Positions 26,730 to 35,697 of a DNA stretch of 64,000 bases are shown one piece after another. The notes beneath the pieces are model-generated. The model ran no database searches. It worked only from the letters and a program-made list of their open reading frames with translations, and was not told where the DNA came from. A program made the position numbers and the translations under genes. The stretch is from Burkholderia sp. SRS-46 (GTDB taxonomy: Bacteria; Pseudomonadota; Gammaproteobacteria; Burkholderiales; Burkholderiaceae), in assembly GCF_004343775.1 (NCBI RefSeq), contig NZ_PTXL01000006.1, positions 248,001 through 312,000 of the forward strand, given 5' to 3'. The first letter of the stretch is position 1; the number at the start of each line of letters is the position of its first letter.

Positions 26730-27619
26730 GCGCGACACCCCACGCCCTCGAACTCGATCGCGTCACGCTCGAACTGGGTGGACGCACGATCCTGCGCGAC
26801 GTCAGCTTCTCGATCGAGCCCGGCGAGTTCGTCGGCGTGCTCGGGCCGAACGGCGCGGGCAAGACCACGCTGATGCGCGCGGTGCTCGGCCTCGTGCCGG
26901 TCGCCGGCGGCGCGCTGCGCGTCGGCGGCACGCCGGTCGCGCGCGGCAACCCGTCGATCGGCTACATGCCGCAGATCCGCAGCGGCCTCGCGAGCCGCCG
27001 GATGCGCGGCTACGACCTCGTCGCGATGGCCGCCGACGGGCACCGCTGGGGCCTGCCGCATGCGAACGCCGCGACCCGGCGCGACGTCGACCGCGTGCTT
27101 GAGCTCGTCGACGGCGGCGCGCTTGCGCGCCGGCCGCTGTCGGAGCTGTCCGGCGGCGAACGGCAGCGCCTGCTGCTCGCGCAATGCCTGCTCGGCAGCC
27201 CGGGGCTGCTGCTGCTCGACGAGCCGCTGATCAGCCTCGATCCGAACCACCAGCGCGGCGTGGTCGAACTGGTGCGGCGCGTGCAGCGCGAGCTCGGCAT
27301 CACGGTGCTGTTCTCCGCGCACGAACTGAACCCGCTGCTCAACGCGCTCGACCGCGTGCTGTATCTCGGCAACGGCGTCGCGGCACTCGGCACCGTCGAC
27401 GAGGTGATCACGAAGCCGGTGCTGTCGCGGCTGTACGGCTCGCCGATCGACGTGATGCGCGTGAACGGCAGGATCTTCGTGATGTCGGGCGACGTGGAAG
27501 TCGAGAAGCACGACCACGAGCACGAAGGCGACGAAGACGGCCACGGCCACGCGCACGGCGGCCATCACCACCACGGACACGCTCACCCTCAGGCGAGCGG
27601 GCAATCACACGATGTTTGA
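26726..27619 (+). CDS. znuC: Zinc ABC transporter ATPase ZnuC with His-rich tail
   Basis: 297 aa. Walker A GPNGAGKT near residue 35, signature LSGGE (LSELSGGERQRLLLA), Walker B LLLLDEPLIS, H-loop SAHEL. The last ~40 residues form a tail with 13 His and several Asp/Glu, containing GHHHHGHAH, which is not part of the ATPase fold. It may bind cytoplasmic zinc as a buffer or sensor of incoming metal. Starts within the znuA stop (ATGA); its own stop overlaps the znuB start by 8 nt. Confidence 0.93.
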   Translation: MSATPHALELDRVTLELGGRTILRDVSFSIEPGEFVGVLGPNGAGKTTLMRAVLGLVPVAGGALRVGGTPVARGNPSIGYMPQIRSGLASRRMRGYDLVAMAADGHRWGLPHANAATRRDVDRVLELVDGGALARRPLSELSGGERQRLLLAQCLLGSPGLLLLDEPLISLDPNHQRGVVELVRRVQRELGITVLFSAHELNPLLNALDRVLYLGNGVAALGTVDEVITKPVLSRLYGSPIDVMRVNGRIFVMSGDVEVEKHDHEHEGDEDGHGHAHGGHHHHGHAHPQASGQSHDV

Positions 27620-28394
27620 ATACGATTTCATGATCAACGCCTTCGCGGCGTCGGGAATCGTCGCGGTGCTCGCGGGCATCGTCGGCTACTTCCTGGTGCT
27701 GCGCGGGCAGACCTTCGCGGGCCACGCGCTGTCGCACGTCGGCTTCACCGGCGCGACCGGCGCGGTGCTGCTCGGCATCTCGCCGATCTGGGGGATGGTG
27801 GGCTTCACGCTCGCGGCCGGCATCGGCATGGGCGCGCTCGGCGAGCGGCTCGCGGGGCGCGACGTCGCGATCGGCGTGATCCTGTCGGTCGCGCTCGGCT
27901 GCGGCCTGCTGTTCCTGCATTTCTATACGTCGTTCGCGACCCAGGTGACGGCGCTGCTGTTCGGCAACGTGCTGGCCGTCAACCACGACACGCTCGCGGT
28001 GCTGGCCGGGATCGGCGCGGTGAGCCTCGCGGCGCTCGCGCTGATGGCGCGCCCGCTGCTGTTCGCGTCGCTGCAGCCCGAACTCGCCGAGGCGAAGGGC
28101 GTGTCGCTGCGCGCGGTGTCGGTGCTGTTCCTCGCGGTGTGCGCGCTCGCGGTTGCCGCGGCCACGCAGATCGTCGGCGTGCTGCTCGTGTTCACACTGC
28201 TGGTCGGCCCGGCCGCCGCCGCGCAGAACGTGTCGACGCGGCTGTCGACGGGCGTCGCGCTCGCCGCGCTGTTCGCGCTGTTCGAGGCCTGGCTCGGGAT
28301 CGCGCTCGCGTATCACACCGACTGGCCGACGAGCTTCTGGATCACCGCGCTGTCGGCGCTCGTGTATGGGGCGAGCCTGTTGCGGCGGCACTGA
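27612..28394 (+). CDS. znuB: Zinc ABC transporter permease ZnuB
   Basis: 260 aa ABC-3 family permease with about eight helices. MINAFAASGIVAVLAGIVGYFLVLRG at the N terminus and FAGHALSHVGFTGATGAVL are typical; ATQIVGVLLVFTLLVGPAAA is the conserved late helix. Forms the membrane channel for zinc with ZnuA and ZnuC. Ends 20 bp before a strong terminator. Confidence 0.93.
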   Translation: MFEYDFMINAFAASGIVAVLAGIVGYFLVLRGQTFAGHALSHVGFTGATGAVLLGISPIWGMVGFTLAAGIGMGALGERLAGRDVAIGVILSVALGCGLLFLHFYTSFATQVTALLFGNVLAVNHDTLAVLAGIGAVSLAALALMARPLLFASLQPELAEAKGVSLRAVSVLFLAVCALAVAAATQIVGVLLVFTLLVGPAAAAQNVSTRLSTGVALAALFALFEAWLGIALAYHTDWPTSFWITALSALVYGASLLRRH

Positions 28395-28414
28395 TCGCCG
28401 CCCGACGCACACGA

Positions 28415-28454
28415 AAACGCCGGCGTGCCCGAGGGCAGCGCCGGCGTTTTTTTG
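28415..28454 (+). terminator. Intrinsic terminator of zur-znuACB
   Basis: AAACGCCGGCG (28416-28426) pairs with CGCCGGCGTTT (28440-28450), the loop holds a second TGCCC/GGGCA stem, and seven T follow (28448-28454). The AAAA on the left flank allows weaker activity for the opposing fghA transcript. Confidence 0.9.
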
Positions 28455-28504
28455 TGCCCGCGATCGCGCATGGCGATGCGAGCGTTACCTGCTTCCCTTC
28501 CCGC

Positions 28505-29353
28505 TCATCGGGCGAGCACGCGCGCGTGATGCGCGATGTGATCGGCGATGAACGTCGAGATGAAGTAGTACCCGTGGTCGTAGCCCGGATGGCGGCGCAG
28601 CGTCAGCGGCTGGCCGGCCTTCGCGCACGCGGCCTCGAACACGTCGGGGTTCAGCTGGTTCGCGAGGAATTGATCGGCGAGACCCTGGTCGATCAGGATG
28701 CCGTCCGCGAACTTCGGCGCATCGGCACGCGCGACGAGTTCGCTCGCGTCGTGTGCCTTCCACGCTTCGCGATCGTCGCCGAGGTAGCCCGAGAACGCCT
28801 TCTCGCCCCACGGGCAGCGCGTCGGCGCGGCGATCGGCGCGAACGCCGACACCGAGCGATACCGGCCGGGATGGCGCAGCGCGAGCGTCAGCGCGCCGTG
28901 CCCGCCCATCGAGTGCCCGAAGATCCCGAGCCGCGCGCCGTCGATCGGCAGCTCGGCCGTCACCGTCTCGCGCAGCTCATCGACGACATAAGACTCCATC
29001 CGGTAATGCGTCGACCACGGCGCTTCGGTCGCATCGAGGTAGAAGCCCGCGCCCACGCCGAAGTCCCACGCATCCGTCTCGCCCGGCACGCCCGCGCCGC
29101 GCGGGCTCGTGTCGGGCGCGACGAGCGCGAGGCCGTGCTGCGCCGCGTATTGCTGCGCGCCGGCCTTGATCGCGAAAGTCTCCTCGGTGCAGGTCAGCCC
29201 CGCGAGGTAGAACAGCGCCGGCACGCGGCCGTGCGCCGCCTGCGGCGGCAGGTACACCGAGAACTTCATCGGCAGGCCGATCGCCGTCGACGCGTGGCGA
29301 TAGAAGCGCTGCTCGCCGCCGTGGCACGCGTGCGACGAAACGAGTTCGAGCAT
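28505..29353 (-). CDS. fghA: S-formylglutathione hydrolase
   Basis: Hydrolyses S-formylglutathione to formate and glutathione, the second step of glutathione-dependent formaldehyde detoxification. 282 aa esterase-D fold: LFYLAGLTCTEETF near residue 48, nucleophile Ser148 in GHSMGGHGA, catalytic His in PGYDHGYYF near residue 260, and DTSPRG upstream. 16 bp downstream of the formaldehyde dehydrogenase gene in the same operon. Confidence 0.96.
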   Translation of the reverse strand: MLELVSSHACHGGEQRFYRHASTAIGLPMKFSVYLPPQAAHGRVPALFYLAGLTCTEETFAIKAGAQQYAAQHGLALVAPDTSPRGAGVPGETDAWDFGVGAGFYLDATEAPWSTHYRMESYVVDELRETVTAELPIDGARLGIFGHSMGGHGALTLALRHPGRYRSVSAFAPIAAPTRCPWGEKAFSGYLGDDREAWKAHDASELVARADAPKFADGILIDQGLADQFLANQLNPDVFEAACAKAGQPLTLRRHPGYDHGYYFISTFIADHIAHHARVLAR

Positions 29354-29369
29354 CGTCGTCCCCCGGCGA

Positions 29370-30476
29370 TCAGTACAGCACGACCGAGCGGATCGACTCG
29401 CCGGCCTTCATCAGGTCGAAGCCTTCGTTGATCCGTTCCAGCGGCAGCGTGTGCGTGATCAGGTCGTCGATGTTGATCTTGCCTTCCATGTACCAGTCGA
29501 CGATCTTCGGCACGTCGGTGCGGCCGCGCGCGCCGCCGAACGCCGAGCCCTTCCATTCGCGGCCCGTCACCAGCTGGAACGGCCGCGTGCTGATTTCCTC
29601 GCCCGCCGCCGCGACGCCGATGATGAACGACTGGCCCCAGCCCTTGTGCGTGCACTCGAGCGCCTGGCGCATCAGCTTCACGTTGCCCACGCATTCGAAC
29701 GAGTAGTCGGCGCCGCCGTCGGTGAGCTGCACGATGTGGTCGACCACGTTCTCGACTTCGTTCGGGTTGATGAAGTGCGTCATCCCGAACTTCTTCGCAA
29801 GCTCGACGCGCTTCGGGTTGATGTCGACGCCGATGATCTTGTCCGCGCCGACCATCTTCGCGCCCTGGATCACGTTCAGGCCGATGCCGCCGAGGCCGAA
29901 CACCACCACGTTCGCGCCCGCCTCGACCTTCGCCGAGTACACCACCGCGCCGACGCCCGTCGTCACGCCGCAGCCGATGTAGCAGATCTTGTCGAACGGC
30001 GCGTCCTCGCGCACCTTCGCGACGGCGATCTCCGGCACCACGATGTAGTTCGAGAACGTGGACGTGCCCATGTAGTGGAACAGCGGCTTGCCGTCGAGCG
30101 AGAAGCGCGACGTCGCGTCGGGCATCAGGCCCTTGCCCTGGGTCGCGCGGATCTTCTGGCACAGGTTGGTCTTGCGCGACAGGCAGAACTTGCACTCGCG
30201 GCATTCCGGCGTGTAGAGCGGAATCACGTGATCGCCCTTCCTCACCGTGCCGACGCCGGGGCCGACGTCGACCACGACGCCCGCGCCTTCATGACCGAGA
30301 ATCGCCGGAAACAGGCCTTCCGGATCCGCCCCCGACAGCGTGTAGTAATCGGTATGGCAGATGCCCGTCGCCTTCACCTCGATCAGCACCTCGCCCGCGC
30401 GCGGCCCTTCCAGATCGACTTCCTCGATCGTCAGCGGCGCACCCGCCTTCCACGCAATCGCGGCTTTCGTCTTCAT
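29370..30476 (-). CDS. adhC: S-(hydroxymethyl)glutathione dehydrogenase / class III alcohol dehydrogenase
   Basis: Oxidises the formaldehyde-glutathione adduct to S-formylglutathione with NAD, and can also reduce S-nitrosoglutathione. 368 aa zinc MDR enzyme: catalytic zinc ligands Cys40 (GICHTD) and His62 (GHEGAG), structural zinc CRECKFCLSRKTNLC (about 92-106), Rossmann motif VFGLGGIGLNVIQGAK, and class III-specific THFINPNE and FGGARGRTDVPK segments. In-frame ATG codons upstream of 30476 are not conserved. Formaldehyde from the methanethiol-oxidase-like enzyme at 2.5 kb would be a substrate. Confidence 0.96.
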   Translation of the reverse strand: MKTKAAIAWKAGAPLTIEEVDLEGPRAGEVLIEVKATGICHTDYYTLSGADPEGLFPAILGHEGAGVVVDVGPGVGTVRKGDHVIPLYTPECRECKFCLSRKTNLCQKIRATQGKGLMPDATSRFSLDGKPLFHYMGTSTFSNYIVVPEIAVAKVREDAPFDKICYIGCGVTTGVGAVVYSAKVEAGANVVVFGLGGIGLNVIQGAKMVGADKIIGVDINPKRVELAKKFGMTHFINPNEVENVVDHIVQLTDGGADYSFECVGNVKLMRQALECTHKGWGQSFIIGVAAAGEEISTRPFQLVTGREWKGSAFGGARGRTDVPKIVDWYMEGKINIDDLITHTLPLERINEGFDLMKAGESIRSVVLY

Positions 30477-30647
30477 CGTGTGACTCCTATCAATAGACAT
30501 GGCCGCGCCGCGCGTCGTCGCGCGCGGCACGGCGAACTGAAATCGTGCTCGCCATGATGGCCGATCGCCGCACGCGCCACGTGCGGGAAACAGCCGCCAG
30601 GTTGCCGGAATGCGTCATCGGTGACGCAAAACGACAAGTGCCCGAGT

Positions 30648-32141
30648 TTAAACGCCCATCGTGAACCATGCATCGGTGCGCGTATAGAGGTCGACGAAGC
30701 GCGCGTGCCGCACGGCGAGCGCGGCGTCGCCGCGCGGCGCGGCCACCGGCGACGCGCCCGGCGCGAGCGCGCGCAGCCCGTCCTCGCGCCAGTGGCCGAT
30801 CGCGACGCCCGCGAGCAGCGCCGCGCCGCGGGTCGCCGCATTCGGGCAGTCGACCGCGTCGAGCGACGCGTCGAGCGCATCGGCCAGCAACTGGCGCCAG
30901 CGCGGATCGACCGAGCCGCCGCCCGCCAGGCGCAGCGACGCGACCGGCACGCGGGCCGCGTCCGGAGCGCCGGCCGCCGGAGCGCCGGCCGCCGGATTGC
31001 CCGTCGCCGGATTGCCCGTCGCACGGATCGCATCGAGCCCCGCGCGCAGCGCGAACGCGACGCCTTCGAACGCCGCGCGCATCATCGCGCCGCGCGTGTC
31101 GCCGAGCCCGAGGCCGAGCCAGCCGCCACGCGCCTGCGGATTCATCCACGGCGAGCGTTCGCCGGTCAGGTAAGGCAGGAAGCACAGTCGTTCGGAGGCG
31201 GGCTGCGCGAACGCTTCGTCGTACGCGGCCGGCCAGTCCGCATAGCCGAGCCAGCCGCGCACGGCTTCGAGCGCCAGCCCGACGTTCTGCATCGCCGCCA
31301 TCGTGTAGTACCCGCTGCCGGCCGCCGCGCGGTAGCGATGCAGCCCGCGCCGCGCGGCCGGCAGCCGGTCCGCGAGCACGACGATCTGGCCGCCGCTGCC
31401 GGTGGTCAGCAGCGCGTCGCCGTCGGCGACGAGCCCGCTGCCCAGCGCCGCGCATGCGGTATCGGCCGCGCCGGTCGCGAGCGGCACGCCGGCCGGCAGG
31501 CCGAGCGCCGCGGCCGGCTCGGCGGCGAGCGCACCGCACGGCGCGCCCGACGCGCGCGCCGGCGCGAACAGCTCGCGCCGCACGCCGAACCGTTCGAGCA
31601 GCGCCGCATCCCACGCACCGTCCGGCGTCGCGAGCGCGGTCGCGCACGCATCGCTCGGATCGGCCGCGATCTCGCCGCCGAGCGCGACGCGCAGCCAGTC
31701 CTTCGGCTGCACCGCCCAACGCGCGGCGCGCAACGCGGCCGGCTCGTGCGCGGCGACCCAGCGCAGCAGCGGGCCCGCCATGCCCGGCGCGACCGGGTTC
31801 GCGCCGTCCGGCCAGTCGGCCGCGTCGGCGAACCGCGCGGCGCGCGTGTCGGGCCACAGCAGCGCGGGCCGCACCGCGCGGCCGGCCGCGTCGATCAGCA
31901 CGACGCCGTGCATCTGCCCGGAAAAGCCGATCGCACGAACCTGCGCCCGCTCGTCGGCGGGCAGCCGCGCGGCGGCGCGCACGAGCGCCAGCCACCACGC
32001 ATCCGGCGCGATTTCCGCCCAGCCGGGCTGCGGCGAAGACAGTGCATAAGGTTCGCTCGCGACCGCACGTTCGACGCCGTCGGCGTCGAGCGTGACGAGT
32101 TTCACCGAGCCGGTGCCGAGATCGATTCCGAGCAAGCGCAT
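30648..32141 (-). CDS. FGGY-family carbohydrate kinase, xylulokinase-like
   Basis: 497 aa. LLGIDLGTGSVKLVTLD at the start, IGFSGQMHGVVLID, RPALLWPDTRAARF, GAADTACAALGSGL, PYLTGERSPWMNPQARGGW and the C-terminal LRLAGGGSVDPRWRQLLADAL place it beside xylulokinases, but it diverges from the xylB at 10618. A 20-residue insert made of ATGNP and AAGAP pentapeptides precedes the last ATP-binding segment; it is encoded by 15-bp tandem repeats. The true sugar substrate is not deducible: no dehydrogenase, isomerase or transporter adjoins it. A codon before the ATG is GTG, so the start could be 3 nt further up. Confidence 0.82.
   Translation of the reverse strand: MRLLGIDLGTGSVKLVTLDADGVERAVASEPYALSSPQPGWAEIAPDAWWLALVRAAARLPADERAQVRAIGFSGQMHGVVLIDAAGRAVRPALLWPDTRAARFADAADWPDGANPVAPGMAGPLLRWVAAHEPAALRAARWAVQPKDWLRVALGGEIAADPSDACATALATPDGAWDAALLERFGVRRELFAPARASGAPCGALAAEPAAALGLPAGVPLATGAADTACAALGSGLVADGDALLTTGSGGQIVVLADRLPAARRGLHRYRAAAGSGYYTMAAMQNVGLALEAVRGWLGYADWPAAYDEAFAQPASERLCFLPYLTGERSPWMNPQARGGWLGLGLGDTRGAMMRAAFEGVAFALRAGLDAIRATGNPATGNPAAGAPAAGAPDAARVPVASLRLAGGGSVDPRWRQLLADALDASLDAVDCPNAATRGAALLAGVAIGHWREDGLRALAPGASPVAAPRGDAALAVRHARFVDLYTRTDAWFTMGV
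30962..31021. repeat. 15-bp tandem repeats (2 + 2 units) inside FGGY kinase gene
   Basis: Four contiguous 15-bp units: two copies of CCGGAGCGCCGGCCG (30962-30991) then two of CCGGATTGCCCGTCG (30992-31021). Each unit is a multiple of three and encodes a pentapeptide (AAGAP or ATGNP on the minus strand), so unit gain or loss keeps the frame. Confidence 0.9.
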
Positions 32142-32534
32142 CACGTGGCGACGATTCGAATTAAGGAACCCAGATGATAGCGGGATCGGCATACGCGCCC
32201 CGTTAATCGGCGAGCGCAATCGGCCACCCGAAAAGCGGCTGTTCACGGGTTAACCCGGTGCGATTTTTCACGACCCGAAATGACCACTATTCCGCGCGGG
32301 CGATACACACCATAAAGCGCCGCATATTTGACACGGGGGCCAGCGCTATTTTGAATGGCTATAAAAGCGGGAAACCTCACTCCCGTGGCGATTCCCGATG
32401 CTCGACACCTCGCACCATGCCGAATTGGCATATCGAACCAGCAAAGAACGGAATAGTACCCAGTGCTCTTGTTGCGGTTTCGCATTCCGCATAACTTCGT
32501 ACCACCCCGAATACAAGATCATGGAGTGAGACAG
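32142..32534. promoter_or_regulatory. AT-richer divergent control region, FGGY kinase / NCS2 permease
   Basis: 393 bp, clearly less GC-rich than its surroundings. On the plus strand TTGACA (32328-32333), 17 nt and TTGAAT (32351-32356) form a possible promoter for the permease, leaving a leader of about 170 nt. A dyad ATGCC-5-GGCAT (32417-32431) lies in that leader and could be a regulator site. The small open frames here have no family similarity. No purine riboswitch-like structure is evident. Confidence 0.4.
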
Positions 32535-33908
32535 ATGCAATCGAACACGGTCCATCCGTGCGATGAAGTGTTGCCGGCCGGCAAGCTCGTTACGCTCGGA
32601 CTGCAGCACGTTCTCGTCATGTACGCCGGCGCCGTCGCCGTGCCGCTCATCGTCGGCGGCGCGCTCAAGCTGCCGAAAGACCAGATCGCGTTCCTGATCA
32701 GCGCCGATCTGTTTTCGTGCGGCATCGCCACGCTGATCCAGACGCTCGGCCTGTGGATCTTCGGCATCCGCCTGCCGGTCATCATGGGCTGCACGTTCGC
32801 CGCGGTCGGGCCGATGATCGCGATCGGCACGAACCCCGGCCTCGGCATCCTCGACATCTTCGGCTCGACGATCGCGGCCGGCATCATCGGCATCGTGCTC
32901 GCGCCGACGATCGGCAAGCTGCTGAGATTCTTCCCGCCCGTCGTGGTCGGCACGGTAATCTCGGTGATCGGCCTGTCGCTGATGGAGGTCGGCATCAACT
33001 GGGCCGCGGGCGGCGTCGGCAACCCGGAATACGGCAGCCCCGTCTACCTCGGCCTGTCGCTGCTGGTGCTCACGCTGATCCTGCTGATCAACAAGTTCGG
33101 CCGCGGCTTCGTCGCGAACATCTCGGTGCTGCTCGGCATCGTCGCGGGCTTCGCGATCGCGTTCGCGATCGGCCGCGTGAACACCGACGGCGTGTCCCTC
33201 GCGCCATGGGTCGGGTTCGTGATGCCGTTCCATTTCGGCTGGCCGCACTTCGACCCGCTGTCGATCGCGACGATGGTCACGGTGATGTTCGTCACCTTCA
33301 TCGAATCGACCGGGATGTTCCTCGCGGTCGGCGACATGGTCGACCGGCCGGTCGACCAGGAGCGCCTCGTGCGCGGCCTGCGCGTCGACGGCCTCGGTAC
33401 GCTGATCGGCGGCATCTTCAACTCGTTCCCGCATACGTCGTTCTCGCAGAACGTCGGCCTGATCGGCGTGACGGGCGTGAAGAGCCGCTTCGTCTGCGCG
33501 ACCGGCGGCGTGATCCTGGTGCTGCTCGGGCTGTTCCCGAAGATGGCGCAGGTCGTCGCGTCGGTGCCGCCGTTCGTGCTCGGCGGCGCGGGAATCGTGA
33601 TGTTCGGGATGGTCGCGGCGAACGGCGTGAAGGTGCTGTCGAAGGTCGACTTCGTGAACAACCACCACAACCTGTTCATCGTCGCCGTGAGCATCGGCAT
33701 GGGTCTCGTGCCGGTGGTGTCGCCGCACTTCTTCTCGAAGCTGCCGGGCGCATTCGCCCCGATCCTCCACAGCGGCATCCTGCTCGCGTCGGTGACGGCC
33801 GTGATCCTGAACATCGTGTTCAACGGCGTGAAGGGCGAGAAGGAAGCGAAGTGCGACATCCGCCGCGCCGGACACGATTTCGACGGACGGCCGGTCGACC
33901 TGCACTGA
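32535..33908 (+). CDS. NCS2-family nucleobase permease (xanthine/urate/uracil)
   Basis: 457 aa, 14-helix NCS2 symporter. GLQHVLVMYAGAVAVPLI is the TM1 signature with the conserved His; PVIMGCTFAAVGPMI and FIESTGMFLAVGDMV (TM8 Glu) are substrate-site helices; GIFNSFPHTSFSQNVGLI is the NCS2 motif of TM9-10. The Phe-Pro-His-Thr variant with QNVG and a neutral TM1 end fits the xanthine/urate branch (XanQ/UacT) better than uracil (UraA), but specificity is inferred. No purine catabolic gene adjoins it. Confidence 0.88.
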   Translation: MQSNTVHPCDEVLPAGKLVTLGLQHVLVMYAGAVAVPLIVGGALKLPKDQIAFLISADLFSCGIATLIQTLGLWIFGIRLPVIMGCTFAAVGPMIAIGTNPGLGILDIFGSTIAAGIIGIVLAPTIGKLLRFFPPVVVGTVISVIGLSLMEVGINWAAGGVGNPEYGSPVYLGLSLLVLTLILLINKFGRGFVANISVLLGIVAGFAIAFAIGRVNTDGVSLAPWVGFVMPFHFGWPHFDPLSIATMVTVMFVTFIESTGMFLAVGDMVDRPVDQERLVRGLRVDGLGTLIGGIFNSFPHTSFSQNVGLIGVTGVKSRFVCATGGVILVLLGLFPKMAQVVASVPPFVLGGAGIVMFGMVAANGVKVLSKVDFVNNHHNLFIVAVSIGMGLVPVVSPHFFSKLPGAFAPILHSGILLASVTAVILNIVFNGVKGEKEAKCDIRRAGHDFDGRPVDLH

Positions 33909-33962
33909 GGCAAGGAGGCACGGATGCGCCGCCGGTGCGCGGCGCATCGTTCGGCCCGCAAG

Positions 33963-33989
33963 ACGCCACGGCATCGCCGTGGCGTTTTT
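33963..33989 (+). terminator. Intrinsic terminator of NCS2 permease gene
   Basis: ACGCCACGG (33963-33971) and CCGTGGCGT (33977-33985) with a 5-nt loop, followed by TTTTT. Located 54 bp after the permease stop. Confidence 0.85.
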
Positions 33990-34040
33990 CATGGCGCCGC
34001 CGGTTTGCGGTCCGCCGTGCGGATCGCTCGCCCAAAAGGA

Positions 34041-34068
34041 AACGCCACGGATTTTCATCCGTGGCGTT
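34041..34068 (-). terminator. Terminator of the RND efflux operon
   Basis: AACGCCACGGAT (34041-34052) and ATCCGTGGCGTT (34057-34068) form a perfect 12-bp stem with a four-base loop. Read on the minus strand it is followed by TCCTTTT, about 100 nt past the outer-membrane gene's stop. Its arms share ACGCCACGG with the preceding hairpin on the other strand's terminator. Confidence 0.7.
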
Positions 34069-34170
34069 GTCGTGTGCGGCGCGTCGCAGGCATGCGATGC
34101 CGCATCATGCCCGCGCCGGCGACCGGGTGCCCGCCGCAGCAGCCACCCGCAGCGGTTACCCGTTGGTCGG

Positions 34171-35697
34171 TTACCCGTTGGTCGCGGCCGCCGATGCCGG
34201 CGCCGGTGCGGCCGCCTTGTCGTAGTCGACTGCCTGGTCGGCCGGGCGCGGCGTCTCGCCGGCCCGCTGGATCCAGCCGCCGCCCAGCGAACGGTACAGG
34301 TCGACGAGGTTCGTCCACCGTGCCAGCCGCGCGCTGATCAGCGACTGCTGCGCCGAGTACAGGTCGGTCTGCGCGGTCAGCACCGACAGGTAGCTGTCCA
34401 CACCATTCTTGTAACGCAGGTCCGACAGGTCGTAGCGACGCTGCTGCGCGTGCTCGTTGCGCTGCAGCGCGGCGATCTGCTGGTCGTACGTGCCGCGTGC
34501 GGCCAAGCCGTCCGACACGTCGCGGAACGCCGACTGGATCGCCTTCTCGTAGTTCGCGATCTCGATGCGCTTCTGCACGTGCGCGAGATCGAGATTGGCG
34601 AGGTTCGCACCGCCCTCGAAGATCGGCATCGTGATCTGCGGCGCGAACGACCACGCCGCCGTGCCGGCCTTGAACAGGCCGCCGAGCGTCGGGCTCGCGG
34701 TGCCGAACGCGCCCGTCAGCGAGATCTTCGGGAAGAACGCCGCGCGCGCCGCGCCGATGTTCGCGTTGGCCGCGCGCAGGCTCTGCTCCGCTTCCATGAT
34801 GTCCGGACGGCGCGTCAGCAGATCCGACGGCAACCCGGCCGGGATGTCGGCCAGGAAGTTCTGCGCATCGAGCGGCAGGCCCGGCGGCAGGTCGTCCGGC
34901 AGCGGCTGGCCGATCAGCAGCACCAGCGCGTTGACCGCCTGCGCGCGGGCGCGCGCCTGCGCCTGCTGGTTCGCGAGCGCCGTCTCGACGATCGTCTGCG
35001 CCTGACGCAGGTCGAGTTCCGAGCCGGTGCCGTTGTCGAACTTCAGCTTGTTCAGGTCATACGACGCCTGCGCGGATTTCAGCGTGTCTTCCGTCACCTT
35101 CAGCAGGTCGTCGGTCGACAGCACCGTCAGGTACTGGTCCGCGACCTGCGCGACCAGCGAGATCTCGAAGGCCTTGCGCGCCTGCGCGGTCGCGAGGTAT
35201 TTCGCGAGCGCCTGGTCCTTCAGGCTCTGGATCCGGCCGAACAGGTCGAGCTCCCACGACGCCTGCAGCCCGACGTTGTAGGTCGTCGAGATGTTGTTCC
35301 CCCGGATCGGAATGAGCGCGTTCGGCGTGCGCGTGCGGTTGCCGGTGCCGACAGCGTCGAGCTTCGGGAACAGGTCCGCGCGCGTGATCTGGTACTGCGC
35401 GCGCGCGGCCTCGATGTTCAGCACCGCGACCCGCAGGTCGCGGTTGTTCTTCAGCGCGATGTCGATCAGCCGCTGCAGGCGCGGATCGACGAAGAATTCG
35501 CGCCAGCCGATGTCGGTCGCCGCCTGGCCGTTCGCGCTGCGCGCGCCGGCCGCCGCGGCCGGCTGCGTCGCATAGACGCCGTCCGACGGAAACGCCCCCG
35601 CGACGGGCGCCGCGGGCCGCGTGTAGTGCGGCGCCATCGTGCAGCCCGTGGCGAGGAGCGCGACCGCGATTGCAGTCAAAGCGTGTTTTTGCATCAT
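34171..35697 (-). CDS. oprB: RND efflux outer-membrane lipoprotein (OprM/NodT family)
   Basis: 508 aa. Lipobox LLATGC (Cys19) gives a lipid-anchored outer-membrane channel of the TolC/OprM fold: two tandem OEP repeats, the first about residues 70-270 (IDIALKNNRDLRVAVLNIE, YQITRADLFPKLD), the second 290-480 (LLTRRPDIMEAEQSLRAANANIGAARAAFFP). SLGGGWIQ at the C terminus is typical. The ATG overlaps the RND gene's stop (TGATG) and is preceded by AAGGGACAG. By position it matches OprB of the B. pseudomallei BpeAB-OprB pump and RND-4 of B. cenocepacia; that orthology is inferred from memory of gene order. Confidence 0.92.
   Translation of the reverse strand: MMQKHALTAIAVALLATGCTMAPHYTRPAAPVAGAFPSDGVYATQPAAAAGARSANGQAATDIGWREFFVDPRLQRLIDIALKNNRDLRVAVLNIEAARAQYQITRADLFPKLDAVGTGNRTRTPNALIPIRGNNISTTYNVGLQASWELDLFGRIQSLKDQALAKYLATAQARKAFEISLVAQVADQYLTVLSTDDLLKVTEDTLKSAQASYDLNKLKFDNGTGSELDLRQAQTIVETALANQQAQARARAQAVNALVLLIGQPLPDDLPPGLPLDAQNFLADIPAGLPSDLLTRRPDIMEAEQSLRAANANIGAARAAFFPKISLTGAFGTASPTLGGLFKAGTAAWSFAPQITMPIFEGGANLANLDLAHVQKRIEIANYEKAIQSAFRDVSDGLAARGTYDQQIAALQRNEHAQQRRYDLSDLRYKNGVDSYLSVLTAQTDLYSAQQSLISARLARWTNLVDLYRSLGGGWIQRAGETPRPADQAVDYDKAAAPAPASAAATNG

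Noticed and set aside
30962..31021. CRISPR-like short repeat
   Set aside because: Units are contiguous with no spacers and sit in frame inside a kinase gene, so it is a minisatellite.
32142..32534. Purine riboswitch before the nucleobase permease
   Set aside because: No conserved riboswitch core was found by eye; only a short dyad and an ordinary promoter candidate.
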